Both the position numbers and the translations under genes were made by a program. Below, one piece after another: positions 46,318 through 57,861 of a stretch of 64,000 bases of DNA; position 1 is the first letter of the stretch, and each line of letters starts with the position of its first letter. This stretch comes from Cenococcum geophilum 1.58 (lineage: Eukaryota > Ascomycota > Dothideomycetes > Gloniales > Gloniaceae): the NCBI GenBank assembly GCA_001692895.1, contig KV748182.1:2422341-2486340 (forward strand), given 5' to 3'. The notes under the pieces were generated by a model. The model saw only the letters and a list, made by a program, of their open reading frames with translations. It searched no databases and was not told where the DNA came from.

Positions 46318-47280
46318 TCTAATATATCTTCCCTACTTTAGGGTTATTAGTTTATTCTCCTATAGGGCGCCCTAGGGTCCCTCTATAGTTTATTTAGGCG
46401 TGTTTTAATATACTTTATAATATTAGAGTTGCGTTTATTTTACGCCCTTTATATTATAGCGGCTTTAATATATAGTTATAGGGGGGAAATATTGGCTTCC
46501 TTTTTAAGCAGTGCTATAGCCGTTTGCTTATATTCGCCTATTATACTCTAAAGGCAGGCTATTTAGACCTTTTAGAGTGGTTTAAGGAGCAATTTAGGGG
46601 GGCCTTTCTTAGATTCTCTAATAGCCCAAATACTAGACCTATACGTTATAGTTAGCCGGACAACTGCTGTATATAGTAGGCGTAACCTCTAAAAGCATAG
46701 ACCCTATATAGAATTAACGATCCTAAATAATATAATATATTATACTTAGCCCTTACGGGCTACTTGCGCCGCATATACACTCCACTAAAGCTTACTATCT
46801 ACCTATACTCCTAATACCCTTAGGCCCTAAACTAGTTAACCCCTAAAGCCTTAAACGTAAATTATGTGCTAAAGATCTATAGATTGGTTGCGTTTTCTTA
46901 TAAAGTAGATTAGCTGGTATTTCTCTAGTAAGAATTGGACTCTATATTGTCTTGTCTATTTTATATAGGTATTATAAGCTTTCTCTAGTGTTCTGCAATT
47001 CTCTATAGCTATTAGCCCGTATATAATTAGGTTTATATTATTAACAAAGCCTATCCCCTAGGTCGCCCCTTTCTTAAAGGAGTTAAGTAGGTTACTTATA
47101 AAGAAAAGGAAGAGTATAGGCGAGAAGGGTAATCCTTATAGTATTCCTGTTATAACTGCAATAGGGGGGCTCTAGTATCTACTAAAGATTAGTAATATTT
47201 CTCTCTAACCTATAAACCCTTAAATAAATTATATAATCTATTCTAGGAAGCCTTTTGCCCTAAGGATATATAAGAGACGC

Positions 47281-48298
47281 GGTCGTCGAAAACGGACTCT
47301 GCACCTGTACGTGGTGACGGCTACGAACCTAAGTCTTCGAAGTTCAGACTTAGAGCTAATGCAGAGACGTCGCACAGCGTGCGATACGACGTGGTGGAGG
47401 TGGTTGCGAGTATTATAGGCGGTGGTGAAAAGTTTTTATATGGGATGGTGAGATCTTAAAAACCACCACCGTTGGTACCCCTTACGATAATAGCTACTAC
47501 ACTATCCTCCTATTAAGGCACCTGTACGATCCAATATGGATGCACAGTATTTAATAGCATCCCCTGACCCCTAATAGAAAGCATTAATAACCTCTTATAT
47601 TAACGTATAAGCAAACGTAAATAGACAAAAATAAGCAAATATACGGCCCCTTTTAACCCCTAGGGCGATCGCCCGCGGAGCATACGGTCACTTACTATTA
47701 ACTATTAAATACTACCTAGCAGCTTAAACAATACCGTACGGTTTTCCTGTCTCCTCTTAAGGAGTGGTAACCCTTAGCGAGGGCCTAGCAACTAGGGCCT
47801 AGGTATAAAAGATACCTAGGTATATATACATACGTCCCGCTCGCCTTTTAGTATAGTAGTAGTTTATAGATAAATCCCCCTTACGCCTTTAATAGGCCCT
47901 AGGGGGGGGGAGGTATAGCGTATATAGCAATAGTTAGACAAGAGATAGCATATAAGGGATAGCCAAGATATAGAAAATAATAAATATAGTAATTAATTGG
48001 CAAGGCCTAGCTGGGACGTAGTGAACCCTAGCTAGGATAAGCTAGAGAAGGAAGTAGTAGTTCCTAAGGAGTTCAAAACATCTAAGGAGGAGGACGTAGC
48101 TGTAGGCCTGTAGGGCCGCACTATGTGCAAATATAGCAATTTGGGGTTTTTTATCCAACTGAGGTGGCTTATAGGGTTTTTCCTTCCCCTAACTGCAGGG
48201 TTTTCTTCATATAAATTATAAGTTTTCCCCCTATAACAGAGTAGTCTACGTAGGCCAGTAGGATCCATATCAGACGTTAATTAAAGAGTTACTACTAC
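47281..48298 (+). mobile_element. SINE-like retroposon sharing the LINE 3' end
   Basis: 1,018 bp inserted in the reverse transcriptase of LINE-A with an exact 14-bp target duplication TATATAAGAGACGC (47267-47280, 48299-48312). It ends in a short repeat tail TTACTACTAC. Its last ~90 bp (about 48200-48284) match the 3' end of LINE-A read on the minus strand: AGGGTTTTCTT, GTTTTCYCCCTATA, GAGTAGTCYRCGTRGGCC, GGATCC, CRGACGTTAA. The first ~190 bp keep CA/TG and high GC; the rest is AT-rich. No protein is recognised; the 78-codon minus-strand frame at 48032-48268 has no resemblance to anything. Either a SINE or a LINE-derived deletion copy. Confidence 0.75.
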
Positions 48299-49700
48299 TA
48301 TATAAGAGACGCTTATAGGGTATATTATTATAGGCGCCGCTAATATCTAGGCTAAGCATTAATACTATAAAGTCCCTTCGCATCGCCTATACGGATTTAA
48401 TGGTAGTAGCGAGTAGCGTAAGTACTAATAGTATTAAGCGGTTCTTTCTTGCCCCTATTTAGCTTTGTGGTAGTAGGTTATATTCCTTAGCTATATCTAC
48501 TATACGGTCCGCTATTACCTTTCTTAAGATCTTGCTAAGGGTATTTTCTAAGGCAATAGGGCGGTAGCTTCCTAGGATTAAGTAATTTACTTTACCTTTT
48601 TTCCGTAGAATAACCGTTATTATAGATCTTCTAAGTCGCGGGTAGTAGCCTATAATAAAGTATACCCTAGCTATATTTATAAGCTAGGGTGCTATAAGTA
48701 GTCCATAGGTTTTTAAGGCCTTATTTAGAATCCTATTTAGTCCTAGTACTATATTATTTAAAAGGCGGCTAATAGTTCTAGCTATTTCCTCTGTTATTAT
48801 ATTACTGTTAACCCTTAGGTAAGTCACCGGTGTTTTACCTATAATATTACTAAGGTCTGCTAGGGCCGGTTAAGGGAAGAACCTTTCTATAAGGATCTTT
48901 GCCTTCTTATTATTGTTATTAGTAGCCTATAATTCCCCTACTCTTCATAGGGGTAGTAGGTATAGGTCTTTTACTAGGCGCCCTGCCTTTTTCTTTACCT
49001 ATTTTGCTATAGCCTAAAGGCCCTTATTATAGGGGAGGCTTAAGTTAAAAGTATACTTGTTTATAAACCGTCTCCAGTTATTCCTTACTTCTTTCTTTAG
49101 GGTATTCTTTAACTAGTTTCTTATGTCTTTATATTATCTCTTATCTTTAAGGTTATAGCTACTTATATATTTCCTTTTTACTTATTATTAGCTGGTAATA
49201 AGAACCGCGTATTATACGGACTATACGTGTCGCGTATAGGGGCCCGGTTTTAAGACCAGGCAGTACTCTTTTAGCCCGTTTTTAATTACTGCCTAGATCC
49301 TTTTTAGTCTTTAGTTAATTTCCTTAGGGGTGGCTAATAAGCCTCGCTTATTTAGAATTAGGTGGATTTCTTCTAGGTCTTAGAGTTATTATTTAACTAT
49401 ATTAAAGAAACTGTCTATCTTAAGCTTCCTTATTGCATATCTTTTACTACTTAGTTACGCCTTAATATCCAAATCTAGCTATATCTAGATGGGGATATGG
49501 TCTAAGGCGAGTGCCTATTCTTCTTTAGGGTTGCACCTTTTAAGTCTCTGGTATAGGCCTTCGTCTATAAATATGAGGTCAATTATGCTTTTAGAGGTTC
49601 CTTATTGCCATATAGTTGCTCCTAGGGGGGTGGCCAACTTAAGGCCCTAGGTGTTTATAGCTCTTAGTAAGCACTCTACCTGTCGAATTATATATACTTA

Positions 49701-50575
49701 ATAGAGTGTTTTTCCTTAGCAGAATTATATTAATTGAAAGTGTTTTACTTTAAAAATTATAAGAAGTTTAATTAATTAAGGGTAGATATTATCTCTATAA
49801 TAAATACCTATTTATAATTATTTAGTAGCTACATAAAAGTCCTTATTTTAAAGGTATCTCTTATAGTAATTTAGTTTATATATGCACTTAATATAGCTTT
49901 AAATTTATTTAAAATTTAGGTACTTTTTACTTATATATTAACCTTCCTTTATACCTTTTTATAAAGGTTATAGAATTTTTAAATTTATTTTAGTTGTGCT
50001 ATATTAATTTACATACTTTCTATTAACTTGGTAAATAAAATTTTTATATAAAATTTTTATATAAAATAGCTAATTGCCTATATTTTACAAGGGGGTCTAG
50101 TATTACTATTTTAATTAAAGGGTTAGGTTACTATTTTTCTATAACTATATATATAAGCAAGTAAAACTTTATAAGTCCTATTTAAGTACCTAATTAATAA
50201 GCAAGGTTTCCTATATAGGAGTTAATTGCTATTTATATTAGTGTATAAATTGCCCTAGTAGCGTACTACTTAATTAATCGCTTAAAATTGACAAAGGGAC
50301 ATTATATATAAGCATAGCTTTTCGCGCAGACTTATAAATACCAGATTTAAAATCTACAATAGCCATTTATAAGTTCTGCATATTTTGGTCCATATTAATC
50401 GATTCGTTGTGAAGAAAATAGGTCTACAAATTATTGGTTCGGTTTTAGTTAGGTGGCCGAGTTCGGGGTTAGCCGAGTTCTAAGGGTCCGAGCTTAACAT
50501 AAGCCTAATAAAAAGCTATATAATTAGGGGCCCCAAATCTATTAGTATAAGTAGCCACTTTCTTATACTCTTTTT
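49701..50575. other. AT-rich sequence without genes
   Basis: No domain or long frame. 50448-50510 holds an inverted, partly expanded copy of the GTTAAGCTCGGACCC..GAACTCGGCCAC segment at 36493. Confidence 0.4.
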
Positions 50576-51715
50576 ATGGATAATAAAGAATAAGCTCTAT
50601 ATAGCAGAACATAGAATACTACGGATAAGAAGGATCGCCTTTATATCGCGGAAAGTATAATATAACTTAGTGCCTTACTCTTAGTCGACGCTTATAAATA
50701 GAGTAATTAAAATAGAGTTAAAACTTAAGGAAAGTAACGTCCTCTACCCTATTTGGGCAACGCTTATATTTCTTATAGTTAAACAATTTATACCCTCTTA
50801 ATTACCCATCCATAAGCTTATATATAGCGCTTTAATTACCTTCTTAGTAGTAGTCTAAAGTTACTATATTCCTTAAGTCTTCGGAAAGGGAAATATTAAG
50901 AAGTAGATAGTATACCTCCTATACTAACTAATCGCGTTTAGCAATAGGCTTATTTTTATACTTGGCTACTACTAAACTAAAGGCATAAAGACTATTAGCA
51001 TGCGGCTATACTAATTAGAGTAACTCCTAGTAGGAAGTTAACTCCTTCTCTTCCTTACTGTAATATTTGCCTATATAGTTAACTATTACTAATATGCTTA
51101 TAGCGGGCGACGTATTAATATTTACTATCTACGCTAGTATTATAGCTGTATTATAGCCATTAAAAAGCTTATTATTACGCTATAGACAGAACGTCTAGGA
51201 ATATTAATTTTAATCCTTTAATATAGCGGCCTTATCGCGGAAAGAGCATAGAAAGTAAAAGCGGCACTCCTTTACTCTAATAGAGCCTTTCTTTAATCTT
51301 AAGTAGTAAGATTTAGTATAATTACAGTACCGTTAAAATTAATTAAGGTAGGCAGTAAAAAGCTTACTAGCATTAAGCTATCCTTTATAGCTAAGAGTAG
51401 AAGAATATTAAAGATTAAGAGGCCTAGATTAATTGAGATTTATTATAAATATAAAAGCAGCCCAGTGCTTAGCAAAAGCCGCCCTTAATTTACTAGTTAA
51501 CAGATCTAGCTTTAGGGCTATTAAACTCTATAAGAAGCTATATATATAGCCGCCACCTTATACCTACCACTTATATTAGGACTAAAAGCTAGTGCTATTA
51601 AATAGACCTATAAGTACGTGCTTCCTAAACAGATCGAAGCAACAATATAGCTAGTAAGTAGTAATATACAGATTATTATTAAGATTATAAGAAGTAATCT
51701 GGTAGCGTTAAGCCT
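50576..51715 (+). pseudogene. Unidentified decayed gene with hydrophobic segments
   Basis: ATG at 50576 (MDNKE*ALYSRT) begins a frame, and after a shift near 50690 one frame stays readable for about 340 codons to 51715 with only TAA/TAG interruptions. Hydrophobic runs such as PIWATLIFLIVKQFIPS, LITFLVVV, LIAFSNRLIFILGYY and LLLFLTVIFAYIVNYY suggest a membrane protein. A later stretch (..KSRRILKIKRPRLIEIYYKY) is basic. I do not recognise a family. The frame is cut by the MITE at 51718. RIP-type decay implies the parent was repeated. Confidence 0.45.
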
Positions 51716-51717
51716 TA

Positions 51718-52154
51718 ACGTATTAGCCACCCCAACGAGCCAGCCACCTAAGCGAGCCACCCAAAATTACACCAAAATCAGCTGTCTTTATATATTAATA
51801 ACTCCACCACCACTTAATAAATAATTATAAAATTAAGTATTTGAGTATTTAAGTTAATGGGTTATAGGTTTTTAATATTTAAAACTTAATTATTTAACTT
51901 TTAGTTTAAAATATCTATTAATTTTTTTATTTTTCAATTTTTTAATAGCAAAAGTATAACTTTAAGAGAAATAATAATAATTATATTTAAAAGGTTTATT
52001 ATATTAGTAGTATAGATATATAAGTATTTATTTTTAAAATTTTATAATTATTTATTAAGTGGTAGTGGAGTTATTAATATATAAAGACAGCTGATTTTGG
52101 TGTAATTTTGGGTGGCTCGCTTGGGTGGCTAGCTCGTTGGGGTGGCTAATACGT
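51718..52154. mobile_element. 437-bp MITE with ~120-bp near-perfect TIRs
   Basis: ACGTATTAGCCACCCCAACG at 51718 and its reverse complement ending at 52154, with TA on both sides (51716-51717, 52155-52156). The arms remain paired through AGCGAGCCACCCAAAATTAC, ACCAAAATCAGCTGTCTTTA, AATAACTCCACCACCACTTA and ATAAATAATTATAAAATTAA. One tract differs (AGCCAGCCACC against AGCTAGCCACC). The ~190-bp centre is AT-rich and non-coding. Confidence 0.85.
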
Positions 52155-52156
52155 TA

Positions 52157-54721
52157 TTAGCAGCCTTATATTTATTAAATAGAGGTATATAAGATTATAG
52201 ATTATATTAATATAGATTATTAGCGCTAAGTGTAAAGAATAGAGACCTGCTTTTAATATTTTTAGCATAAGCCATAAGCTTATTTCTCTTTTACTTTTAG
52301 TAGGGCCTATATAATGGGCTCGTATAAATGCCTCTAAGATAAAGCTTGTAGATTACTACTATACAAAGATACTAAGCTAAAGGGAAGAAGAAGATAAGGG
52401 CCCCTAGGGGTCGACGCAAATATAAAGGGGTCGCTAAGGCGCTAGTAATAAGCGGGCCAATAGCGATTTTCTATCCCGGGGATAGAAAATCCTAATTAGT
52501 TAGTAGAAGTCAGGCTCGCTAGAATATAGCAGAATCATAGCAGAACTTGGCAGAACTTGGTAGGTAACGCGCCCCAGCACCATTATAGCCTAGTACCCTT
52601 AAGCTTCCATATATGCCGTATAATCTTATTTAGAACCTAGTTGCCTCCACTACTATTTATCAGAGTATTAAGCTTATTTAAAGATAGACTATTTTTATTT
52701 AATCGACCGTAAAGGAAGTGGGTAGCGTTAAGGGCTTACTCTCTTATAATCTAATTAAACACATAGTAGTGAAATAAGAGGCGTAGCTAACCCGACCGTC
52801 CTAATACTTAAGCATATGCTTGGCTTAGGCGTTATCCAAGCTCCCTATTATTGTCTAAATTGTTATAGTTATTTAACCCCTCTTCCTAGCACCTAATCCA
52901 GTTATCTAATTTACGTAGGGGTCTAGGGAGGTTAAGGTGGGCTAGGTAGAAGTCCTATAACTTATAGGGGGAGTACTTAAAGTTAGATACGGGATACTAT
53001 TCTTGGTCTTTATTATGGCCTACTTAGCTTATATAGTACTTTAAGATATTACGGTCCTTTTTAACTACTAGGATTTCTTTAACTTTCTATTCCTCGTCCT
53101 TTACAATCTAGATTAGTAGTAGGGGGTTATTATACTACCTAGGTAGTAAATTATCTATAGCCTTCCAAATTCGGTCTAGGGAGAAAATAGGGTAGATTCT
53201 TATTAACTCTAGTAGCTTAACCTTAAAAAAGTGTCCTACTCTTTAAAGAATCTTATATAGGCTAGCTATTTAGTAGTCTAGCTTACAGCTTAGCCTCTAG
53301 GTTTTTTAGTTCTTTATTAACACCTATACCTTATCTCCTACTTAGAAGCCTACTTTATAATAATATTAGTTTATATTAAACTCCTTTTTTTCTTACGCCT
53401 TTTTTATAATTATTTAAGTAGTCTTCTAGGCTCTATATATTCTCTTAGTAAATACCTAGGTCTCTTTCTAACTAAGGTATTTATAGGCTATAGTGGGTTT
53501 AGTAGGCCTATCCTAATTAAAGGACGTTTGTAGTGTATACCTGTGGAGTAGTTTAAATAGTAATATCTCTATACTATTATAGGGGAGTATAAGTTACGCG
53601 TAGTCTATTATAGGCAGTAGTTCTAACTAGTTATCCTAATAGTAGTCTATAAAGGGACGTAGTTGCTAGTTAAGGTACTAGTTTATAATCTTAGTTTAGC
53701 AGTTAGTTTAAGGGTAAAATATAATAGAGAGCTTAATCTTAATTCTAAGGATATAGTAAAGTGTATTCTAGAAATCTAATATAAACTAGAGACTATAGTT
53801 AGAGATAATTAATTTAGGGGCGCCGTAGAATTAATAGATATTATTAACGTAGAGGCGGGCTATATCCTTTATGGTATAGTCTTAAAATAAAAAAGGGAGA
53901 CGGATTACTTATATAGTCGGTCGATTACTATAAAGGCCGTATTATAGCCGTAGGCGTCCTTTAGAAATAACTTAAAGTCTATTATAATATATTGCTAAGG
54001 GCGTTCTAGAACTAGTAGTGGTTATAGCCACCTAGGGGTATAATCCCTAGGGGTATCTGCGCGCCTATAGGCGTAGTAGTTTCTTATAAATTAATCTATA
54101 TCTAATAGAAGTCCTCGCCAGTAGTAACGGGGCGTTAGTAGTTAGTAGGTCTTATTTTAGCTAGGGTATACTATTAAGACTTATTAGTAGGCTTTACGGA
54201 TTAGCTCTATTTATAGGTTGTTAATATCTAAAATTATAAGTTATTCTTAGTATAGAGGTAGTCCTTCTTCTATTTCTAAATTAGGGTTACCTTTTATAGC
54301 TTAGTCGCGGAGGGCCTTTAGGGAGTTAGCTATATAGTTTGTAATTAAAATGCAATTAACTAGTCCTATTAGTTTATCTAAGACTTCTTCTATAGGTGTT
54401 AAATTATTTTACTTAGAGTCTAGCTCCTTAAAAATCCGCGGGTTAAGCTATTTAGGGTAGAGGAGGGCGCGCGTCTAGTATTAGGCCTTTAGTTTATCCT
54501 AGGGTTCTATATTTTATTCCCTTTAGGTTAATATATTAGTCTTAAAGTTTTACTTACTAGAATGATATATAATTATAAAGAAGAATTAGGAGAGTATTTT
54601 AGCCTAATAAGCTTATTATTTAGTAAGCCACTTTATAGTTATAAAGTACTCTAGGGCTTTATAATCTATATATATCTTAATCTAGGAGTTTACGCCTTTA
54701 AACTCTATATACTATTAAAAT
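52157..54721 (-). mobile_element. Truncated chromodomain Gypsy (Gypsy-2)
   Basis: Minus strand, 3' half only. RNase H at 54710-54420 (..YIDYKALEYFITIK, then FFFIIIYHSSK), integrase tail with ..YYKVGF.VGDKV (about 53340), ..KVKLLELIRIYPIFSLDRIW (about 53200), then a chromodomain (53110-52990: KVKEILVVKKDRNILKYYIS, VGHNKDQE.YPVSNFKYSP). 3' untranslated/LTR-like sequence continues to about 52500 and includes the palindrome at 52470. The reverse transcriptase, gag and 5' LTR are missing; LINE-B begins at about 54722. A different family from Gypsy-1 and Gypsy-3. The left limit is uncertain: 52157-52500 may belong to the preceding unit. Confidence 0.72.
52990..54710 (-). pseudogene. Gypsy-2 RNase H-integrase-chromodomain remnant
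   Basis: Coding part of Gypsy-2 with RIP-type stops at Gln/Trp positions. The chromodomain keeps the KVKEILVVKKDRN..LKYYIS core expected to recognise methylated histone H3, followed by a conserved ..YPVSNFKYSPYKL tail. Confidence 0.7.
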
Positions 54722-57400
54722 AGACAAAATACGGGAATGGAAAGCTCTACACAAAATGAGTAGTAACTAGGGTGCAGACATAAGAGATAGAAGTTCTGAA
54801 TATCCTAGAGAAAGTAGAAACAGAAGAAGTGAGAAACGAAGAAGAGGCGAAGGACCCTCGCCGGGGGTCCGCCACCTATCCATTATACAGTACAACTGCG
54901 GCAATATAAACTACCGTCTTGCAAGGCCCTTACTAGACAGTCTAGACCTAGAGAAACACTATATCCTTACTATATAAGAGCCGTATTATAATGCCTATAT
55001 ATAATTAACATACTGCCCCTAAGGATTCCAGCTCCTATATAAACCAAAAGCAGCTATACACATATGCTTTATAATTAGTAAGGCTATTAGCCTATCCTTA
55101 TAGTTATAGCAGGCAGTTAACCTAGATATTATAGTTATAACAATCTAGACATATAGGGGACCGGTATAAATTATTAATGTATATAACCCTAGGGTTAAAA
55201 GGGTCCTATNAATAGAGAATATTATATTAGTAATAAGCTTATTAGAAACCAAAGGTATAGAGTTTATCCTATTAGGAGATATAAACCTCTACCACCCGCG
55301 GTAAGGGGGTATCTATATTGCTGCTAAACGATAGGTAGAGTACCTACTAAGAGCTATAGATATCTGGGGCCTTAAGCTAGCTGCCCCCCTAGGAGCAATT
55401 ATATGGCAACAAGGTATTGCTAGAAGTATAATTGACCTTATATTTATAGACGAAGGCCTATACTAGAGACTTAAAAAATATAACCCTAAAGAAGAATAGG
55501 TACTCGCTTTAGACCATATCCCTATTTAGATATAGCTAGATCTAGATATTAAGGCGTAACTAAATAGTAAAAGATATGTAATAAGAAAGCTTAAAATAAA
55601 TAGCTTCCTTAATATAGTTAAACAACAACTTTATAACCTAGAAGAAATTCACCCGATACTAAATAAGCGAGGCTTATTAGCTACCCCTAAGGAAATTAAC
55701 TAAAGACTAGAAAGGATCTAGGTAGTAATTAAAAATAGGCTAAAAGAGTACTGCCCGGTCTTAAAACCGGGCCCCTATACGCAATACGTATAGTCCGCAT
55801 AATACACGGTTTTTATTACTAGCTAATAATAAGCAAAAAGAAAATATATAAGTAGCTATAACCCTAAAGACGAGAGACAATATAAAGACATAAGAAACCA
55901 GTTAAAGAATACCCTAAAAAAAAGAGGTAAGAAATAACTGGAGACAGTTTATAAACAAGTATACTTTTAACCTAAGCCTCCCCTATAATAAGGGCCTTTA
56001 GGCTATAGTAAAATAGGTAAAGAAAAAGGTAGGGCGCCTAGTAGAAGACTTATATCTACCGCCCCTATAAAGAGTAGGGGAATTATAGGCCACTAATAAC
56101 AACGATAAGAAGGCAAAGATCCTTATAAAAAGGGTTTTCCCTTAACTAGCTCCAGCAGACCTTAGTAATATTATAGGTAAAATACCAGTAACTCGCCTAT
56201 AGGTTAATAGTGATATAATAACAGAGGAAATAGCTAGAACTATTAGCCGCCTTTTAAATAATATAGTACTAGGACTAAATAGGATTCTAAATAAGGCCTT
56301 AAAGACCTATAGACTACTTATAGCACCCTAGCTTATAGATGTAGCTAGAGTATACTTTGCTATAGGCTACTACCCGCGACTTAGAAGATCTATAACAACG
56401 GTTATCCTATTAAAAAAAAGGTAAAGTAGATTACTTAATCCCAGGAAGCTACCGCCCTATTGCCTTAGAAAATACCCTTAGTAAGATCTTAGAAAGGGTA
56501 ATAGCGGACTATATAGTAAACACGGCTAAGGAATACGCCCTACTACTATAAAGCTAAATAGGGGCAAGAAAGAACCGCTTAATACTATTAGCTCTTACGC
56601 TACTCGCTACCACTATTAAATCTATATAGGCGATGCGAAGGGACTTTATAGTATTAATGCTTAGCCTAGATATTAGTGGCGCCTATAATAACGTACCCTA
56701 TAAGCGTCTCCTATATATTCTTAGGGCAAAAGGCTTCCTAAAGTGGATTATATAATTTGTTTAAGGGTTTATAGGTTAGAAAGAAACATTACTGGTCTTT
56801 AGCGGATACCAGAGCCTCCCTATTGCAGTTATAATAGGAATACTATAAGGATTACCCCTTTTGCCTATACTCTTCCTTTTCTTTATAGGCAACCTGCTTA
56901 ACTTCTTTAAGGAAGGGGCGACCTAGGGGATAGGCTTTATTAATAATATAAACCTAATTATATATAGGCTAACAGCCGTAGAGAATTGTAGAATACTAGA
57001 GAAAGCTTATAACACCTATATAGAATAGGCAAGATAATATAGAGTCTAATTCTTACTAGAGAAATACTAGCTAATCTATTTTATAAGAAAACGCAACTAA
57101 TCTATAGATCTCTAGTATATAATTCGCATCTAAGGCTTTAGGGGTTAACTAGTTTAGGGCCTAAGGGTATTAGGAGTATAGGTAGATAGTAAGCTCTAGT
57201 AGAGCGTATATATAACGCAAGCGGCCTATAAGGGCTAAGTATAGTATATTATATTATCTAGGATCGTTAATTCTATATAGGGTCTATACTTTTAGAGGTC
57301 GCGCCTATTATATATAGCAGTTGTTTAGCTAACTATAACGTATAGGTCTAGTATTTAGGCCATTAGAGAATCTAAGAAAGGCCCCCCTAAGTCGCTCCTT
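54722..57400 (+). mobile_element. Tad-like LINE (LINE-B), 3' end cut by Gypsy-3
   Basis: Same family as LINE-A, opposite orientation. It starts just upstream of the endonuclease domain, abutting Gypsy-2, and is interrupted at 57401 by Gypsy-3. The first ~230 bp retain CA/TG and GC and so escaped RIP, unlike the remainder. N at 55210. Confidence 0.82.
54756..57400 (+). pseudogene. LINE-B endonuclease and reverse transcriptase
   Basis: Candidate ATG 54756 (MSSN*GADIRDRSS). Exonuclease-endonuclease-phosphatase domain: LSIIQYNCGNINYRL, ..EPYYN, ..YIINVYNPRV, FILLGDINLYHPR (about 55260), ..IIDLIFIDEGLY, ..LALDHIPI (catalytic D-H). Reverse transcriptase: SYRPIALENTL (about 56450), LSLDISGAYNNVPYKRLLY (about 56665-56710), ..GNLLNFF.., ..FINNINLII (56940) where the family has YxDD. 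Many TAA/TAG. It would nick target DNA and copy its own RNA when intact. LINE-A provides the 3' part missing here. Confidence 0.82.
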
Positions 57401-57820
57401 TGTTATAGACGCTTTAAGTACAATGCTACGACTACTTAGAGAAGAGTCGGAAGAAGCTAGTTGGTTAATTTAGGCACGGTCTAGGATAGAGCCGATAGAG
57501 CTATGTGACGAGGAATGGTAACTAAGGTTATATGACGTTGTACGCAGTATACGCAGTGTATAAAGGGAACGTATATATAATACGTATAACACGTACCTTA
57601 CGTATAAAGGGGATTTCTTAAGAGTACGGTTGTGTATTTAAAGGACTACAGTCCCTACCTAGATAGTTCTCTTCTTTATAGTGAATCTTAGAATACAATT
57701 AGAGTTAATCTATTAGGCAACTACTCTACTAGTTATTATTACGTTGTCAACTTCTTATTTACCTATATACCTAGCCTATTAATAAGTCCACTGTAGTTCC
57801 TACTATAAGGCTTTATTATA
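57401..57820 (+). repeat. Gypsy-3 5' LTR
   Basis: About 420 bp, inverse of 45893-46317. Shared landmarks are GACGCTTTAAGTACAATG, AAGCTAGTTGGTTAAT, GTACGGTTGTGTATTTAA and CTATATACCTAGCCTATTAA. Confidence 0.88.
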
Positions 57821-57861
57821 TATTTACTACCAAAGTTACGGCATTAATAAAGTTAAACAAT

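Larger units (their letters stand above)
37472..49686 (-). mobile_element. Tad-like LINE (LINE-A), 5'-truncated, carrying two insertions
   Basis: Flanked by an exact 14-bp target duplication ATTATATATACTTA (37458-37471 and 49687-49700). In minus sense the 3' end is an (AAT)n tail (..GAATAATAATAA) directly before the TSD. The 5' end lies inside the endonuclease region, so it is 5'-truncated, as expected from target-primed reverse transcription. Interrupted by Gypsy-1 (38392-46317) and a retroposon (47281-48298); without these and their TSD copies it is about 3.25 kb. Sequence from 49680 to 46330 matches LINE-B (55320-57400) in the opposite orientation. Confidence 0.9.
37700..49686 (-). pseudogene. 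LINE-A endonuclease / reverse transcriptase, fragmented
   Basis: Minus strand pieces: end of the apurinic-type endonuclease (49680 downward), linker and reverse transcriptase (48900-46700, split at 47280/48299), and, beyond Gypsy-1, a C-terminal zinc-binding tail at 38060-37850 (..LKDWLYWVGILVGSLRCEYS then W, ..TPKHVILLCPLRTN), which resembles the Cys/His C-terminus of Tad-clade LINEs. Stops throughout. It makes the nick and reverse-transcribes the element RNA when intact. Confidence 0.8.

Noticed and set aside
47281..47470. tRNA- or 5S-like pol III promoter in the head of the retroposon
   Set aside because: Only weak partial matches to A and B boxes, with poor spacing; not claimed.
48032..48268. 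78-codon minus-strand frame inside the SINE-like element
   Set aside because: No family resemblance, no splice partners, and it reads against the orientation implied by the repeat tail. The low stop density follows from composition.
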